Shown: one piece after another, positions 56,939 to 64,000 of the stretch | How positions within the stretch are numbered: position 1 is the stretch's first letter | Layout of the letters: every line of letters starts with the position of its first letter | Origin: Lysobacter alkalisoli | GTDB taxonomy: Bacteria > Pseudomonadota > Gammaproteobacteria > Xanthomonadales > Xanthomonadaceae | Reading direction: 5' to 3' | Length of the DNA: 64,000 nt | Assembly (NCBI RefSeq): GCF_006547045.1 | Contig: NZ_CP041242.1 | Location: 1,126,001 to 1,190,000 of the forward strand | The notes under the pieces: generated by a model | What the model was told of the DNA's origin: nothing | The model's input: the letters and a program-made list of their open reading frames with translations, nothing else | Database searches by the model: none | Program-made: the position numbers and the translations under genes

Positions 56939-59167
56939 TTAGAAGAACGCGCGCACGCCGAAGGCGACTCCACGACCCGGCAGCGGGGCAAGGTCCTTGA
57001 GCGGGGAGGTGTGCACGCGGGCTTCCTCATCGAGCAGGTTGCTGCCGTTGACGAACACTTCCCAGGCGCCGCCGGCGGCGGTATCGAAGTGCCAGGCGAG
57101 GTGGGCGTCGACCAGGGTGTAGCCCGGGGTCGGTTCCTCATGCTCGGCGACATCGTCCTGTTTCGCGTAGCGAACCGCGCCCAGCGACGCCCGCCATGCG
57201 CCCAATGCCCAGCGCAGCTCGCTGCCGATGCGGGACGGGGCGATACGGGGCAGGTTGCCGCCGCGGGCCAGTTCCACGGTGTAGTCGTGGGTGTGATCGC
57301 CATGCGGCACCGAGATATCCACCTCGCGCGTGCCGCTGCCGGTCAGCTTGCCGCGCACTACGTCGCCGAATACCCGCAGGTCCCAATAGCCGCTGTCGTT
57401 GTCGGCGAAGTTCCAGTTCGCCTCGACTTCGGCGCCGTTGAAACGGGCGTCGTCCTGGCTCCAGACCCGCACCGGACCGCCGTCGTCGATGCCGGTGTCG
57501 GCCTGGTAGATGAAGTCGTCGAAGCGGGTGTGGTAGATCGAGGCAGCCAGTTCGAGCGGGCCGGCGTGCCAGTGCAGGCCGATCTCGGCGCGGTTGGCGG
57601 TCTCCACGTCGAGGTTGGGATCGCCCAGCTCGACACTGCCGGTGGCCACATGGAAGCCGTTGGAATACAGCTCCTCGGCGGTTGGCGCACGCTGGGCGCG
57701 GTCGAGTCCGAAGGACAGATGGAAGTCCGGATTGATGTTCCAGCGCATTGCTGCCGACAGGCTGGTGGTATCGAAGTCGCGGTCCGGGCCGATGGCGTCG
57801 GCCGCATCGACGTCGATGCGGTTGCGATCATGCCGTGCGCCCAGCTCGATCCTCAGTGCGTCGAACTCACGCTGTCCGATCCAGAACAGGCCGGTGTCGC
57901 GTCCTGTGGTGCCGGGCACGAAGGCCTCTTCGCCGACCGCATTGAAGTTGCGTTTCGACCACTGCAGGCCGACCGCACCGTCCCAGCCCAACAGCGGCTG
58001 ATGGACCAGCTCCAGGCGAGCCTCGGTGCTGTCGTTGTCGAACACGGTGCCGACTTCGTCGCCTTCGTACTCGGTATGGGTGTACTCATTGTGGGCGAGC
58101 TTCACGCGCATCGAGGCGAACGGGCCGAGGTCGTCCAGTCCGCCACGCACCTCGGTGCGGCGTTGATCCATGACGATGCGGACCGGGCCTTCTTCCTCGT
58201 GATCGTCATGGTCATCGTCGTCATCGTCATCATGGCCGTGATCATCGTCGTGCGCATGGCCCGGCACGCCGTAGCGGCTGTTGAACATGCTGTAGCTGGC
58301 GCCGATGAAGCCGCGTTCGCCGACCCACGACATACCCAGCGAAGCGGCGTCGGTGCGGATTGCACTGCCCGGCAGGGTGCCATGGGCGCCGCGCTCTTCA
58401 TCGTGGTCGTCATGGTCGTCGTGATCATCATCGTGATCGTCTTCGTGGGCGTGCTCGCTCTCCGCATGGCCGGGAATGCGATAGTCGTTGGTCTCGCGGT
58501 GCAATGCGTCGAAGTGGAACACCAGGTTGCCGCCCTCGGCGGTGCCATCAAGGCGCACCATGCCGGTCTTCTCGTCGTTGACGCTGCCGTAGCGCAACTC
58601 TGCACGACCTTCCAGTGGTGCGGCGGTGGGGGCCTCGGGGATCCGGCCGTCGATCACGTTGACCGCACCGCCGATCGCGCCGCTGCCATAGAGCAGGGTG
58701 GCCGGGCCCTTCAGCACTTCGATCTGGTTGGCCAGGAACGGTTCGATGGTGACCGCGTGGTCGGCGCTGACCGTGGATACGTCGCCAGTGCCCAGGCCGT
58801 CGTTGAGCACCTGCACGCGGGCACCGTCCAGACCGCGCACGATCGGCCGGCCGACGCCGGGCCCGAAGTAGGTCGATTGCACACCGGGCAGTTTCGAGAC
58901 CGTCTCGCCGAGCGAATGACTCTTGGCCTCGTCGAGTTTCTCGCCTGCCAGGACTTCGACCGGGCGGATCAGGTCCTCGGCGGTGCCGGCCAGCGGGGTG
59001 GCGCGGACCTTGACGGCCTGCAGGTCGACAGGGTCATGGGCATGTTCGCGCTCGGCCGCGTCGGCAGCAGCCTCCATCTCCTGGGCATTGGCCGCAAGGG
59101 GCGTCGAGAGGGCGATGGCAAGGGCGATGGAAAGGGGGAGGCGGCGAGGCAAGGTGTTGGCTGGCAT
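56939..59167 (-). CDS. znuD: TonB-dependent outer membrane zinc receptor, ZnuD-like
   Basis: A 742-residue TonB-dependent receptor. The signal peptide ends at ANA (about residue 28). The plug domain carries LPGVQSTYFGPGVGRPIVRG and LKGPATLLYGSGAIGGAVNV, and the barrel ends in the usual aromatic residue (AFGVRAFF). Two external loops are full of His and Asp: one within about 240-265 (EHAHEDDHDDDHDDHDDHDE) and one near 305-330 (HAHDDDHGHDDDDDDDHDDH). This is typical of zinc receptors like ZnuD. The neighbouring zur gene and an upstream Zur box support zinc uptake under zinc limitation. Start ATG 59167 has no clear Shine-Dalgarno sequence. Confidence 0.88.
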   Translation of the reverse strand: MPANTLPRRLPLSIALAIALSTPLAANAQEMEAAADAAEREHAHDPVDLQAVKVRATPLAGTAEDLIRPVEVLAGEKLDEAKSHSLGETVSKLPGVQSTYFGPGVGRPIVRGLDGARVQVLNDGLGTGDVSTVSADHAVTIEPFLANQIEVLKGPATLLYGSGAIGGAVNVIDGRIPEAPTAAPLEGRAELRYGSVNDEKTGMVRLDGTAEGGNLVFHFDALHRETNDYRIPGHAESEHAHEDDHDDDHDDHDDHDEERGAHGTLPGSAIRTDAASLGMSWVGERGFIGASYSMFNSRYGVPGHAHDDDHGHDDDDDDDHDDHEEEGPVRIVMDQRRTEVRGGLDDLGPFASMRVKLAHNEYTHTEYEGDEVGTVFDNDSTEARLELVHQPLLGWDGAVGLQWSKRNFNAVGEEAFVPGTTGRDTGLFWIGQREFDALRIELGARHDRNRIDVDAADAIGPDRDFDTTSLSAAMRWNINPDFHLSFGLDRAQRAPTAEELYSNGFHVATGSVELGDPNLDVETANRAEIGLHWHAGPLELAASIYHTRFDDFIYQADTGIDDGGPVRVWSQDDARFNGAEVEANWNFADNDSGYWDLRVFGDVVRGKLTGSGTREVDISVPHGDHTHDYTVELARGGNLPRIAPSRIGSELRWALGAWRASLGAVRYAKQDDVAEHEEPTPGYTLVDAHLAWHFDTAAGGAWEVFVNGSNLLDEEARVHTSPLKDLAPLPGRGVAFGVRAFF

Positions 59168-59202
59168 TGGGTTCAGCTAAAGTGGCGTACCGGAGGGGTC
59201 CG

Positions 59203-59221
59203 AATGTTATACTATAACCAT
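59203..59221. promoter_or_regulatory. Zur box serving two divergent promoters
   Basis: GTTATA-C-TATAAC (59206-59218) is perfect and sits in AATGTTATACTATAACCAT, close to the known Zur consensus GAAATGTTATANTATAACATTTC. Within it TATACT (+ strand) is a -10 box 34 nt before the MerC-family start, and TATAGT (- strand) is one 42 nt before the receptor start. Zinc-loaded Zur would block both. Confidence 0.85.
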
Positions 59222-59247
59222 CCGCAGTCCAGCCCCTGCCGCACGTC

Positions 59248-59670
59248 ATGCTTTCCCCCAAGCCCCAGCCACTTTTCCGTCGCTTCCTCGACCGCATCGG
59301 CGCAGCCGGTTCGCTGCTGTGTGCAGCGCACTGCGCATTGGTGCCGATCATGATTGCGACCCTGCCATCGCTGGGCGTATCGGGCTGGTTCGATGACAGC
59401 TTCGAGCTGGCCTTCGTGATTTTCGCGACCGCCCTGGGGCTGTTCAGCGTGGCCTGGGGCTACCGCCGCCATCGCGCGGTGCGGGCGTTGTCCCTGCTGG
59501 TGCCGGGATTGTTCGTGCTGTGGCTGGGTGTGCTGTATCGTCCGTTGCACGAAGCCCTGTTGCCGCACGCGGTGGCGATGACCTTCGGTGGCACCCTGGT
59601 CGGCCTGGCCCATCTGGCCAACCTGCGGCTGAACCACGGGCATGTGCACGACGCCAGTTGCGCGCATTGA
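59248..59670 (+). CDS. MerC-domain membrane protein, probably Zur-regulated
   Basis: A 140-residue inner-membrane protein of the MerC family with four membrane helices. The first contains GAAGSLLCAAHCALVPIMI, whose Cys-AAH-Cys pair is the family's metal site. The C-terminus ends LNHGHVHDASCAH, rich in His and Cys. MerC proteins carry mercuric ions in mer operons, but there is no mer gene here; control by the shared Zur box points to zinc or related transition metals. ATG at 59248 has no Shine-Dalgarno sequence. It may move zinc inward after uptake by the receptor (inference). Confidence 0.82.
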   Translation: MLSPKPQPLFRRFLDRIGAAGSLLCAAHCALVPIMIATLPSLGVSGWFDDSFELAFVIFATALGLFSVAWGYRRHRAVRALSLLVPGLFVLWLGVLYRPLHEALLPHAVAMTFGGTLVGLAHLANLRLNHGHVHDASCAH

Positions 59671-59716
59671 TCCGGCGCAGTCCGGGGTAGTGCCAATCAG
59701 ATGAGCCTTTGCGAGG

Positions 59717-59824
59717 GAAGCCGGTGGCCATGCCTTTGCGGGACACGCGGTAAACCCGTCCCTGGGGGCTCATCCGAAACATCCATGTTTCGGAAGGTCC
59801 CGCAAAGGCATGGCCACCGGCTTC
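59717..59824. repeat. Long palindromic dispersed repeat, copy 2
   Basis: The arms 59717-59744 and 59797-59824 are 28 bp and perfectly complementary. An inner hairpin CCGAAACAT/ATGTTTCGG (59774-59793) is also perfect. The core GCGGGACACGC...GGCTCATCC...CGGAAGGTCCCGC and the right flank CTTCTGGACAGTTGGC match the copy at 21302-21424. The outer arms differ from that copy on both sides in concert. Confidence 0.9.
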
Positions 59825-59915
59825 TGGACAGTTGGCCGTTAGTCGAGAGGCAACCCATTCCCATCAGAGAGGGGGCTCGAAGAGTCATCGAGGGCAGTCC
59901 CAGACTCTCGCGTGC

Positions 59916-59921
59916 TAGAAT
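59916..59921 (+). promoter_or_regulatory. -10 box of the bTHX gene
   Basis: TAGAAT in GTGCTAGAATGCCC, 87 nt before the start codon and identical in core to the prpB -10. The -35 region is weak. Confidence 0.5.
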
Positions 59922-60008
59922 GCCCGGTCACGCCACAGTGCGTAGCCGGCAGCGCCTTCCCGACGGTGCGCCACCATCAACACATCGACATATCCGGAGC
60001 ACGAAGAC

Positions 60009-60185
60009 ATGGGCAAGGGCGACCGCAAGACCGCCAAGGGCAAGCGTTACAACTCCAGCTACGGCAACATCCGTTCGCACGTGGCGGTGACCAAGGCCAC
60101 GGGTGCCGCTTCGGCGCCGGTAGCGAAGAAGGCCACCAAGGCCGCCAAGAAGGTCGTGGCCAAGAAGACAGCTGCCAAGCAGTAA
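60009..60185 (+). CDS. Small ribosomal subunit protein bTHX (THX family), long-tailed
   Basis: A 58-residue, highly basic protein. Residues 1-24 (MGKGDRKTAKGKRYNSSYGN onward) match the bTHX family (MGKGDRRTxxGKxxxGxYGxxR), which packs into the head of the 30S subunit. Beyond that core a tail of about 34 residues alternates Ala and Lys (VAKKATKAAKKVVAKK), longer than in Thermus THX (about 26 residues). The ATG at 60009 is fixed by the family start. Promoter and terminator bracket it, so it is a single-gene transcript. Confidence 0.85.
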   Translation: MGKGDRKTAKGKRYNSSYGNIRSHVAVTKATGAASAPVAKKATKAAKKVVAKKTAAKQ

Positions 60186-60214
60186 GCCTTCGCCGGCATA
60201 TTGCCTGACTGAAG

Positions 60215-60239
60215 AGCCCCGCCAAGAGCGGGGCTTTTT
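60215..60239 (+). terminator. Rho-independent terminator of the bTHX gene
   Basis: AGCCCCGC (60215-60222) pairs perfectly with GCGGGGCT (60228-60235) around a CAAGA loop, followed by TTTTC. Confidence 0.9.
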
Positions 60240-60346
60240 CGTTTCTGCGCAAAAGCTTCGGGTCGGACCCGTTACGACCGCCATATGCGGGCAGATGTCG
60301 TATCCTCGGACAGCAGACCACATTTTCATCCAGGAGGGCATGCAAA

Positions 60347-61072
60347 GTGGAAAAAAGCAATCGTTTCCTGGTCGCCTACAGCGGCGTGCTGACGGCGACG
60401 CTGGCGGTCGTGTTGCTGACAGGCGCCGTCGGTTCCGGCAAGACCACGTTCGAGGAAATCGACGTGCAGCGGCTCAACCTGCGCGAGCCCGATGGCACCC
60501 TGCGCTATGTGCTTTCGAACTCGGCGCGCCTGCCCGGCGCGATCATCCGTGGGAAGGAATACGAACACCCGCGCCCGCTGGCCGGGATGCTGTTCTACAA
60601 CGACGAGGGAACCGAAGTCGGGGGGTTGGGCTTCTCAGGTTCGCGCGATGCGGACGGCAAGGTGATGTCCATCGTTAGCATGTCTTTCGACCGCTACGAA
60701 CAGGACCAGATCGTGCAGATCCTGGCGAACGATAGGGGCGGCGATCAATATGCGGCAGGTCTGGTAGTCAACGACCGCCCAGACTACTCGATCCTTTCCG
60801 ATCTTGAGGAGATGCAAAAGATCAAGTCCCTTCCGGAAGAGGAGCGCAATGCGGCGCTGGAGGAGTTCGATCGGAACTACACTGGAGGACAGCGCCTGTT
60901 CGCAGGTCGGGGACCGGACGGCACCGTGGCGTTGGTATTGAATGATGCCAGCAAAAAACCCCGGATCCGGATCGCGGTCGATGCCGACGGCGAGGCCGCG
61001 ATCGAGTTCCTCGATGACGAGGGCAAGGTGACGGGACGGCTCACGCCCGACTCGCTGCCGAAAGCGGAGTAA
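60347..61072 (+). CDS. Membrane-anchored hypothetical protein
   Basis: I do not recognise this 241-residue protein. Residues 7-28 form one anchor (FLVAYSGVLTATLAVVLLTG), so the rest is probably extracytoplasmic. The body is beta-rich and alternates short strand motifs (RLNLREPDGTLRYVLSNS, LLFYND-like, RIRIAVDADGEAAIEFLDDEG). These resemble each other and may be internal repeats of a strand-turn unit. The start is GTG at 60347 with AGGAGGG 9 nt upstream; the only nearby ATG is out of frame. It lies between the bTHX gene and the convergent hutI, 9 bp from its stop. Confidence 0.75.
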   Translation: MEKSNRFLVAYSGVLTATLAVVLLTGAVGSGKTTFEEIDVQRLNLREPDGTLRYVLSNSARLPGAIIRGKEYEHPRPLAGMLFYNDEGTEVGGLGFSGSRDADGKVMSIVSMSFDRYEQDQIVQILANDRGGDQYAAGLVVNDRPDYSILSDLEEMQKIKSLPEEERNAALEEFDRNYTGGQRLFAGRGPDGTVALVLNDASKKPRIRIAVDADGEAAIEFLDDEGKVTGRLTPDSLPKAE

Positions 61073-61081
61073 GCGGATCCG

Positions 61082-62305
61082 CTACGCGATCAGCCGCCCG
61101 CCTGCGAACACGCCCAGGCAAAGCCGCCCGCCGAGCCAGTAGCCCAGCTCGGCCGGGTGGCCAATGTCCCAGAGCACGAAGTCGGCCCGTGCGCCGACCT
61201 TCAGCACGCCACGATCATCCAAGCCGAGCGCGCGCGCGGCATGGACGGTGGCCCCGCGCAGGGCTTCCTCGGGCGTCAGGCGGAAATGCGTGCAGGCCAG
61301 TTGCATCGCCTGGCGCAGCGACAGCAGTGGCGCGGTGCCGGGGTTGCAGTCGGTGGCGACCGCCATCGGCACGCCGTGCTCGCGGAACGCATCCAGCGGT
61401 GGCAGCTTCGTTTCGCGCAATACGTGGAAGGCGCCCGGCAGCAGCACCGCGACCGTGCCATGGCCGGCCATCGCCTGGACGCTTTCGGCGCTGGTGTATT
61501 CGACGTGATCGGCCGACAGACCGTCGAATTCAGCGACCAGGCCGGCACCGCCCAGGTCGCTGAGCTGGTCGGCGTGCAGCTTGACCGGCAACCCATGCGT
61601 GTGCGCGGCCTCGAACACGCGCCGGGTCTGCGCCGGGGTGAAACCGATGCCTTCGCAGAACGCGTCCACCGCATCGATCAGTCCTTCGCCGTGCAGCATC
61701 GGCAGCCATTCGAGCACCGCGTCGATGTAGCCGTCGGCATCGTCACTGAATTCCGGCGGCAACGCATGCGCGGCGAGGTACGTGGTGCGCACTTCGATGC
61801 CGAGCACTTCGCCGATGCGCCGCGCGACGCGCAGCATCTTGCGCTCGTTGGCGAGGTCGAGGCCGTAGCCGGACTTGATCTCCAATGTGGTCACACCGTC
61901 GGCGACCAGTGCCTTCGCCCGCGGCAGCGACTGCGCCAGCAGCTCGTCCTCGCTGGCCGCGCGCACCGCACGTACGGTCGAGAGGATGCCGCCTCCGGCG
62001 CGGGCAATGGCTTCGTAGCTCTCGCCCTGCAGGCGCATCTCGAACTCGCGCGCGCGGTCTCCGGCGAACACCACATGGGTGTGGCAGTCGACCAGGCCCG
62101 GGGTGATCCAGCCGCTGGCCTCGATTACCTGGTCGGCCAGCGTGTCCTCGGGCGCGGGCAGGTCGGCGCGCGGGCCCACATAGACGATCCGGCCGTTCTG
62201 CCAGCCGAGCGCGGCGTCGGGGATTTCGCCGTAGCCGGCGCCGTCGAGGGTGGCCAGGGAGATGCCGGTGATGAGGCCATCCCAGCGGGGTGTTCCAGCG
62301 CTCAT
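61082..62305 (-). CDS. hutI: Imidazolonepropionase
   Basis: A 407-residue metal-dependent hydrolase opening the ring of 4-imidazolone-5-propanoate to N-formimino-L-glutamate, the third step of histidine breakdown. Metal and substrate motifs: [51 protein letters not shown] and [15 protein letters not shown]. Length equals typical HutI (about 405). ATG at 62305 precedes the normal N-terminus; upstream in-frame sequence overlaps the broken transporter gene. The start of hutF, the enzyme that uses its product, lies 1.4 kb away on the other strand, so this is a split hut region. Confidence 0.94.
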   Translation of the reverse strand: MSAGTPRWDGLITGISLATLDGAGYGEIPDAALGWQNGRIVYVGPRADLPAPEDTLADQVIEASGWITPGLVDCHTHVVFAGDRAREFEMRLQGESYEAIARAGGGILSTVRAVRAASEDELLAQSLPRAKALVADGVTTLEIKSGYGLDLANERKMLRVARRIGEVLGIEVRTTYLAAHALPPEFSDDADGYIDAVLEWLPMLHGEGLIDAVDAFCEGIGFTPAQTRRVFEAAHTHGLPVKLHADQLSDLGGAGLVAEFDGLSADHVEYTSAESVQAMAGHGTVAVLLPGAFHVLRETKLPPLDAFREHGVPMAVATDCNPGTAPLLSLRQAMQLACTHFRLTPEEALRGATVHAARALGLDDRGVLKVGARADFVLWDIGHPAELGYWLGGRLCLGVFAGGRLIA

Positions 62306-62420
62306 GTGCAGGCTTGGAATTGCGGAGCAGGCGCCATTGTAAGGGCGAGTCGCAACAGGAGTTGGCAACACGATGGTGGGGTGGGGCTTTTTTTTGCGAA
62401 GTTGATCGGGCGAACCTTCC

Positions 62421-62763
62421 GTGTCCACGCTGAGCAACATGGAAGCCATCGACCTGGCCCGGTTCAGCTTCAGCCCGACGGAGGGCCTCGCGGTTGCCGT
62501 CATGGTGGGCTTTCTGGTCTTCGCCGTGGCGTTGGAGCTGACGTGGGACCAGTTCTATAGCGGACCGCCGCGCGGTGACGCTTGAGGTCGCGTTCCAGAA
62601 CGTGGCCCTCGCCATCGGCATGGCGGTGGCGTTCTTTCCCGCGCTCGCGGGGGTGGCGGTTACCGCGATCCTGTGGGGTGTCGTCCGTCTCACGCTTGGA
62701 TTTGCCCTCGCGGTGATATGGATGCGCGAGCCCGCCATCGACCGCTCGTCGGCGACAGGCTGA
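62421..62763 (+). pseudogene. Bile acid:sodium symporter (BASS) family gene collapsed by an internal deletion
   Basis: Two pieces remain. From GTG 62421 or ATG 62439 the first frame reads [20 protein letters not shown] and [13 protein letters not shown], like the N-terminal helix of BASS transporters, and stops at 62584. From about 62575 a second frame reads LEVAFQNVALAIGMAVAFFP and ILWGVVRLTLGFALAVIW, like the last helices of the same family, and stops at 62763. The central part (roughly 200 residues) is missing and the two pieces are out of frame. Identification rests on short motifs, so it is moderate; two unrelated small membrane peptides are the alternative. Confidence 0.55.
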
Positions 62764-62792
62764 CCGCGATTGTGGCGGGCACCGGCTCTCGT

Positions 62793-62798
62793 TAGTGT
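62793..62798 (+). promoter_or_regulatory. Possible -10 box of a leaderless methyltransferase transcript
   Basis: TAGTGT ends 7 nt before the ATG at 62806, and there is no Shine-Dalgarno sequence. Confidence 0.3.
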
Positions 62799-62805
62799 CG
62801 GGCGC

Positions 62806-63645
62806 ATGGACGAGCGGGAATTCAAACAGGTCAGCCGCGCCGTCTGGGAGGCGATGGCGCCGGGTTGGGTAGCGCGCCATGCCTACTTCGAGGAGATCGC
62901 GCGGCCGGTCACCGTGCGCATGCTCGAGCGACTCGATCCATCTCCGGGCGAGGAGATCCTCGACCTGGCGGCCGGGACCGGTATCGTCGGCTTCGCGGCA
63001 GCGGCGATGGTCGGGCCGGAGGGGAAGGTGATCGTCAGCGACTTCGCCGAGGCGATGGTCGCCGCCGCGACCCGTCGCGCCGGCGAGCTGCGTCTCGACA
63101 ACGTCGAGTGCCGGGTGCTCGATGCCGAGGCGCTGGACCTGCCCGACGGATGCGTCGACGGCGTGGCCTGCCGCTGGGGCTACATGTTGATGGCCGATCC
63201 GGGCGCGGCCCTGCGCGAAACCCGGCGCGTGCTTCGTGAGGGTGGGCGGGTCGCCTGCGCGGTTTTCTCGGGACCGGAACGGAACCCGTGGGCGGCGCTG
63301 CCGGCGCGCATCCTGGTCGAATGCGGGCACATGCCGCCGCCGAAACCCGGGGATCCCGGGATTCTCGCGCTGGCCGACCGTGATCGCCTGCGCGGGCTGT
63401 TCACCACGGCGGGCTTCGGCGGTCCGGTCATCGAAGAGGTCGATTTCGTTGTCCGTGCCGACGACGTTGACGACTACTGGAACCTCCTCAGCCATGCTGC
63501 CGGGGCAATCGCGATGGTGTTGAACCGGCTCGACGCCGATGAGCGTGACCGGGTGCGCACCCGGATCGCCGGTGCCATCGGCCGCTTCAGCAGGGACGGG
63601 CGGATCGCGATTCCGGCCCAGTCGCTGGTCGTGTCGGCGTCATAG
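62806..63645 (+). CDS. SAM-dependent methyltransferase, UbiE/MenG-like
   Basis: A 279-residue class I methyltransferase. Motif I is ILDLAAGTGIVGFAAAAM (residues 46-63), motif II follows in VIVSDFAEAMV, and the post-core VRRVLREGGRV-type strand is present (ETRRVLREGGRVACAVF). The layout resembles UbiE and small-molecule methyltransferases; the methyl acceptor is unknown. ATG at 62806 is chosen because the domain begins there; it has no Shine-Dalgarno sequence and TAGTGT ends 7 nt upstream. It lies between the broken transporter gene and hutF. Confidence 0.83.
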   Translation: MDEREFKQVSRAVWEAMAPGWVARHAYFEEIARPVTVRMLERLDPSPGEEILDLAAGTGIVGFAAAAMVGPEGKVIVSDFAEAMVAAATRRAGELRLDNVECRVLDAEALDLPDGCVDGVACRWGYMLMADPGAALRETRRVLREGGRVACAVFSGPERNPWAALPARILVECGHMPPPKPGDPGILALADRDRLRGLFTTAGFGGPVIEEVDFVVRADDVDDYWNLLSHAAGAIAMVLNRLDADERDRVRTRIAGAIGRFSRDGRIAIPAQSLVVSAS

Positions 63646-63681
63646 CCCTGCCCGCTGTCGCCAACGCCGTGCTCACCGCGC

Positions 63682-63687
63682 GACAAT
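63682..63687 (+). promoter_or_regulatory. hutF: Possible -10 box of a leaderless hutF transcript
   Basis: GACAAT ends 7 nt before the ATG at 63695, and no Shine-Dalgarno sequence is present. Confidence 0.3.
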
Positions 63688-63694
63688 AGCGGCC

Positions 63695-64000
63695 ATGAAA
63701 GCGATCCCCCTTGGCAGTATCTGGACCCCCGGCGGTTGGCGGCACGACATCCGACCCGAGACCGATCCGCACGGCCGACTGGCCTTCGCGCCGCATGCGC
63801 GCAGCAGTGGCAAGCGTCTGCTGCCCGGCATCGCCAACCTGCATTCGCATGCGTTCCAGCGTGCCATGGCTGGCATGGCCGAGCGGCAGACCGATCCGTC
63901 CGATTCGTTCTGGACCTGGCGCGAGACGATGTATCGCTTCGCCACGCGCTTCTCGCCCGACACCCTCTACGCAGTGGCCGCGCAGCTGTACGCCGAGATG
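63695..64000 (+). CDS. hutF: Formimidoylglutamate deiminase HutF (start only)
   Basis: The gene runs off the right edge; 102 codons are visible. NLHSHAFQRAMAGMAERQ carries the HxH metal motif of the amidohydrolase superfamily, and DSFWTWRETMYRF is characteristic of HutF, which converts N-formimino-L-glutamate to N-formyl-L-glutamate. HutF points to the five-step histidine pathway ending in HutG, rather than direct formiminoglutamase. It is divergent from, and 1.4 kb away from, hutI. Confidence 0.88.
   Translation, partial: MKAIPLGSIWTPGGWRHDIRPETDPHGRLAFAPHARSSGKRLLPGIANLHSHAFQRAMAGMAERQTDPSDSFWTWRETMYRFATRFSPDTLYAVAAQLYAEM

Larger units (their letters stand above)
59671..60008. other. 338 bp gap holding repeat copy 2 and the bTHX promoter
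   Basis: It contains the long palindrome (59717-59824) with its right flank TGGACAGTTGGCCG, then about 90 bp without recognisable content. The promoter of the bTHX gene follows (TAGAAT at 59916-59921), with a leader of about 80 nt. No gene is seen. Confidence 0.6.

Noticed and set aside
56867-59353. A plus-strand frame of 828 codons with hydrophobic Val/Ile runs that look like membrane helices.
   Set aside because: The runs are the complement of the His/Asp repeats of the TonB receptor read on the other strand; the receptor is the real gene.

Overview
The window is high-GC DNA from a gammaproteobacterium, most likely of the Xanthomonadaceae (Lysobacter/Luteimonas-like). This rests on gene content: two S46 dipeptidyl-peptidases, a LeuS and Tdh/Kbl of Xanthomonas type, an OmpA with a TSP3-like linker, a Zur/ZnuD-type zinc module, and dispersed palindromes of a kind I recall from that family. 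No tRNA, rRNA, CRISPR array, prophage or intact insertion sequence was seen. Most of the window is chromosomal core with small accessory patches.

Layout, left to right. 1-7.3 kb: a truncated DUF885 lipoprotein, a TolB-like beta-propeller protein, a LytS/LytTR (AlgZ/AlgR-like) two-component pair, a DUF502 membrane protein and a Ser/Thr kinase with a C-terminal FGE/SUMF1-like domain. 7.4-16.7 kb: an unrecognised membrane-anchored protein, a DUF4442 thioesterase-like protein, the thioredoxin-TPR chaperone CnoX, a DUF998 membrane protein, a secreted amidohydrolase, a solitary H-NOX gas sensor, leuS and rluA. 16.8-21.3 kb: prpE, prpB and prpC for propionate use by the 2-methylcitrate cycle. 21.3-30.1 kb: a palindromic repeat, a GST, a frameshifted SleB-like hydrolase, fadH, and a LysR-controlled accessory cluster (MFS, SGNH esterase, an aldo-keto reductase remnant, a zinc-type oxidoreductase).

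30.3-33.6 kb: two tandem ompA genes that match over 1130 bp with two silent differences, then a small secreted protein. 33.7-37.6 kb: an RsuA-type pseudouridine synthase, and kbl and tdh (threonine to glycine) on either side of a membrane-protein gene. 37.8-42.2 kb: two diverged S46 peptidases. 42.2-49.9 kb: a structured leader and serA, a histidine-phosphatase gene, folC, dedD, a frameshifted cvpA and purF. 50-56.3 kb: DUF455, lpxH, a secreted DJ-1/PfpI protein coupled to an OmpR-type two-component system, and gltX.

56.3-59.7 kb is a zinc module: zur, a ZnuD-like TonB receptor with His/Asp-rich loops, and a MerC-family membrane protein. The last two diverge from one Zur box. 59.7-64 kb: a second copy of the palindromic repeat, the small ribosomal protein gene for bTHX, a hypothetical anchored protein, hutI, a collapsed bile-acid/sodium symporter gene, a methyltransferase, and the start of hutF running off the right edge.

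The points most worth a second look are the homogenised ompA tandem, the serA leader with a possible ribosome-site lock, six Shine-Dalgarno-less genes whose -10-like hexamer ends 6-7 nt before the start codon, the S46 pair with a lost cysteine pair and unusual specificity residues, the solitary H-NOX, and two one-base frameshifts in G/C runs that may be assembly errors.
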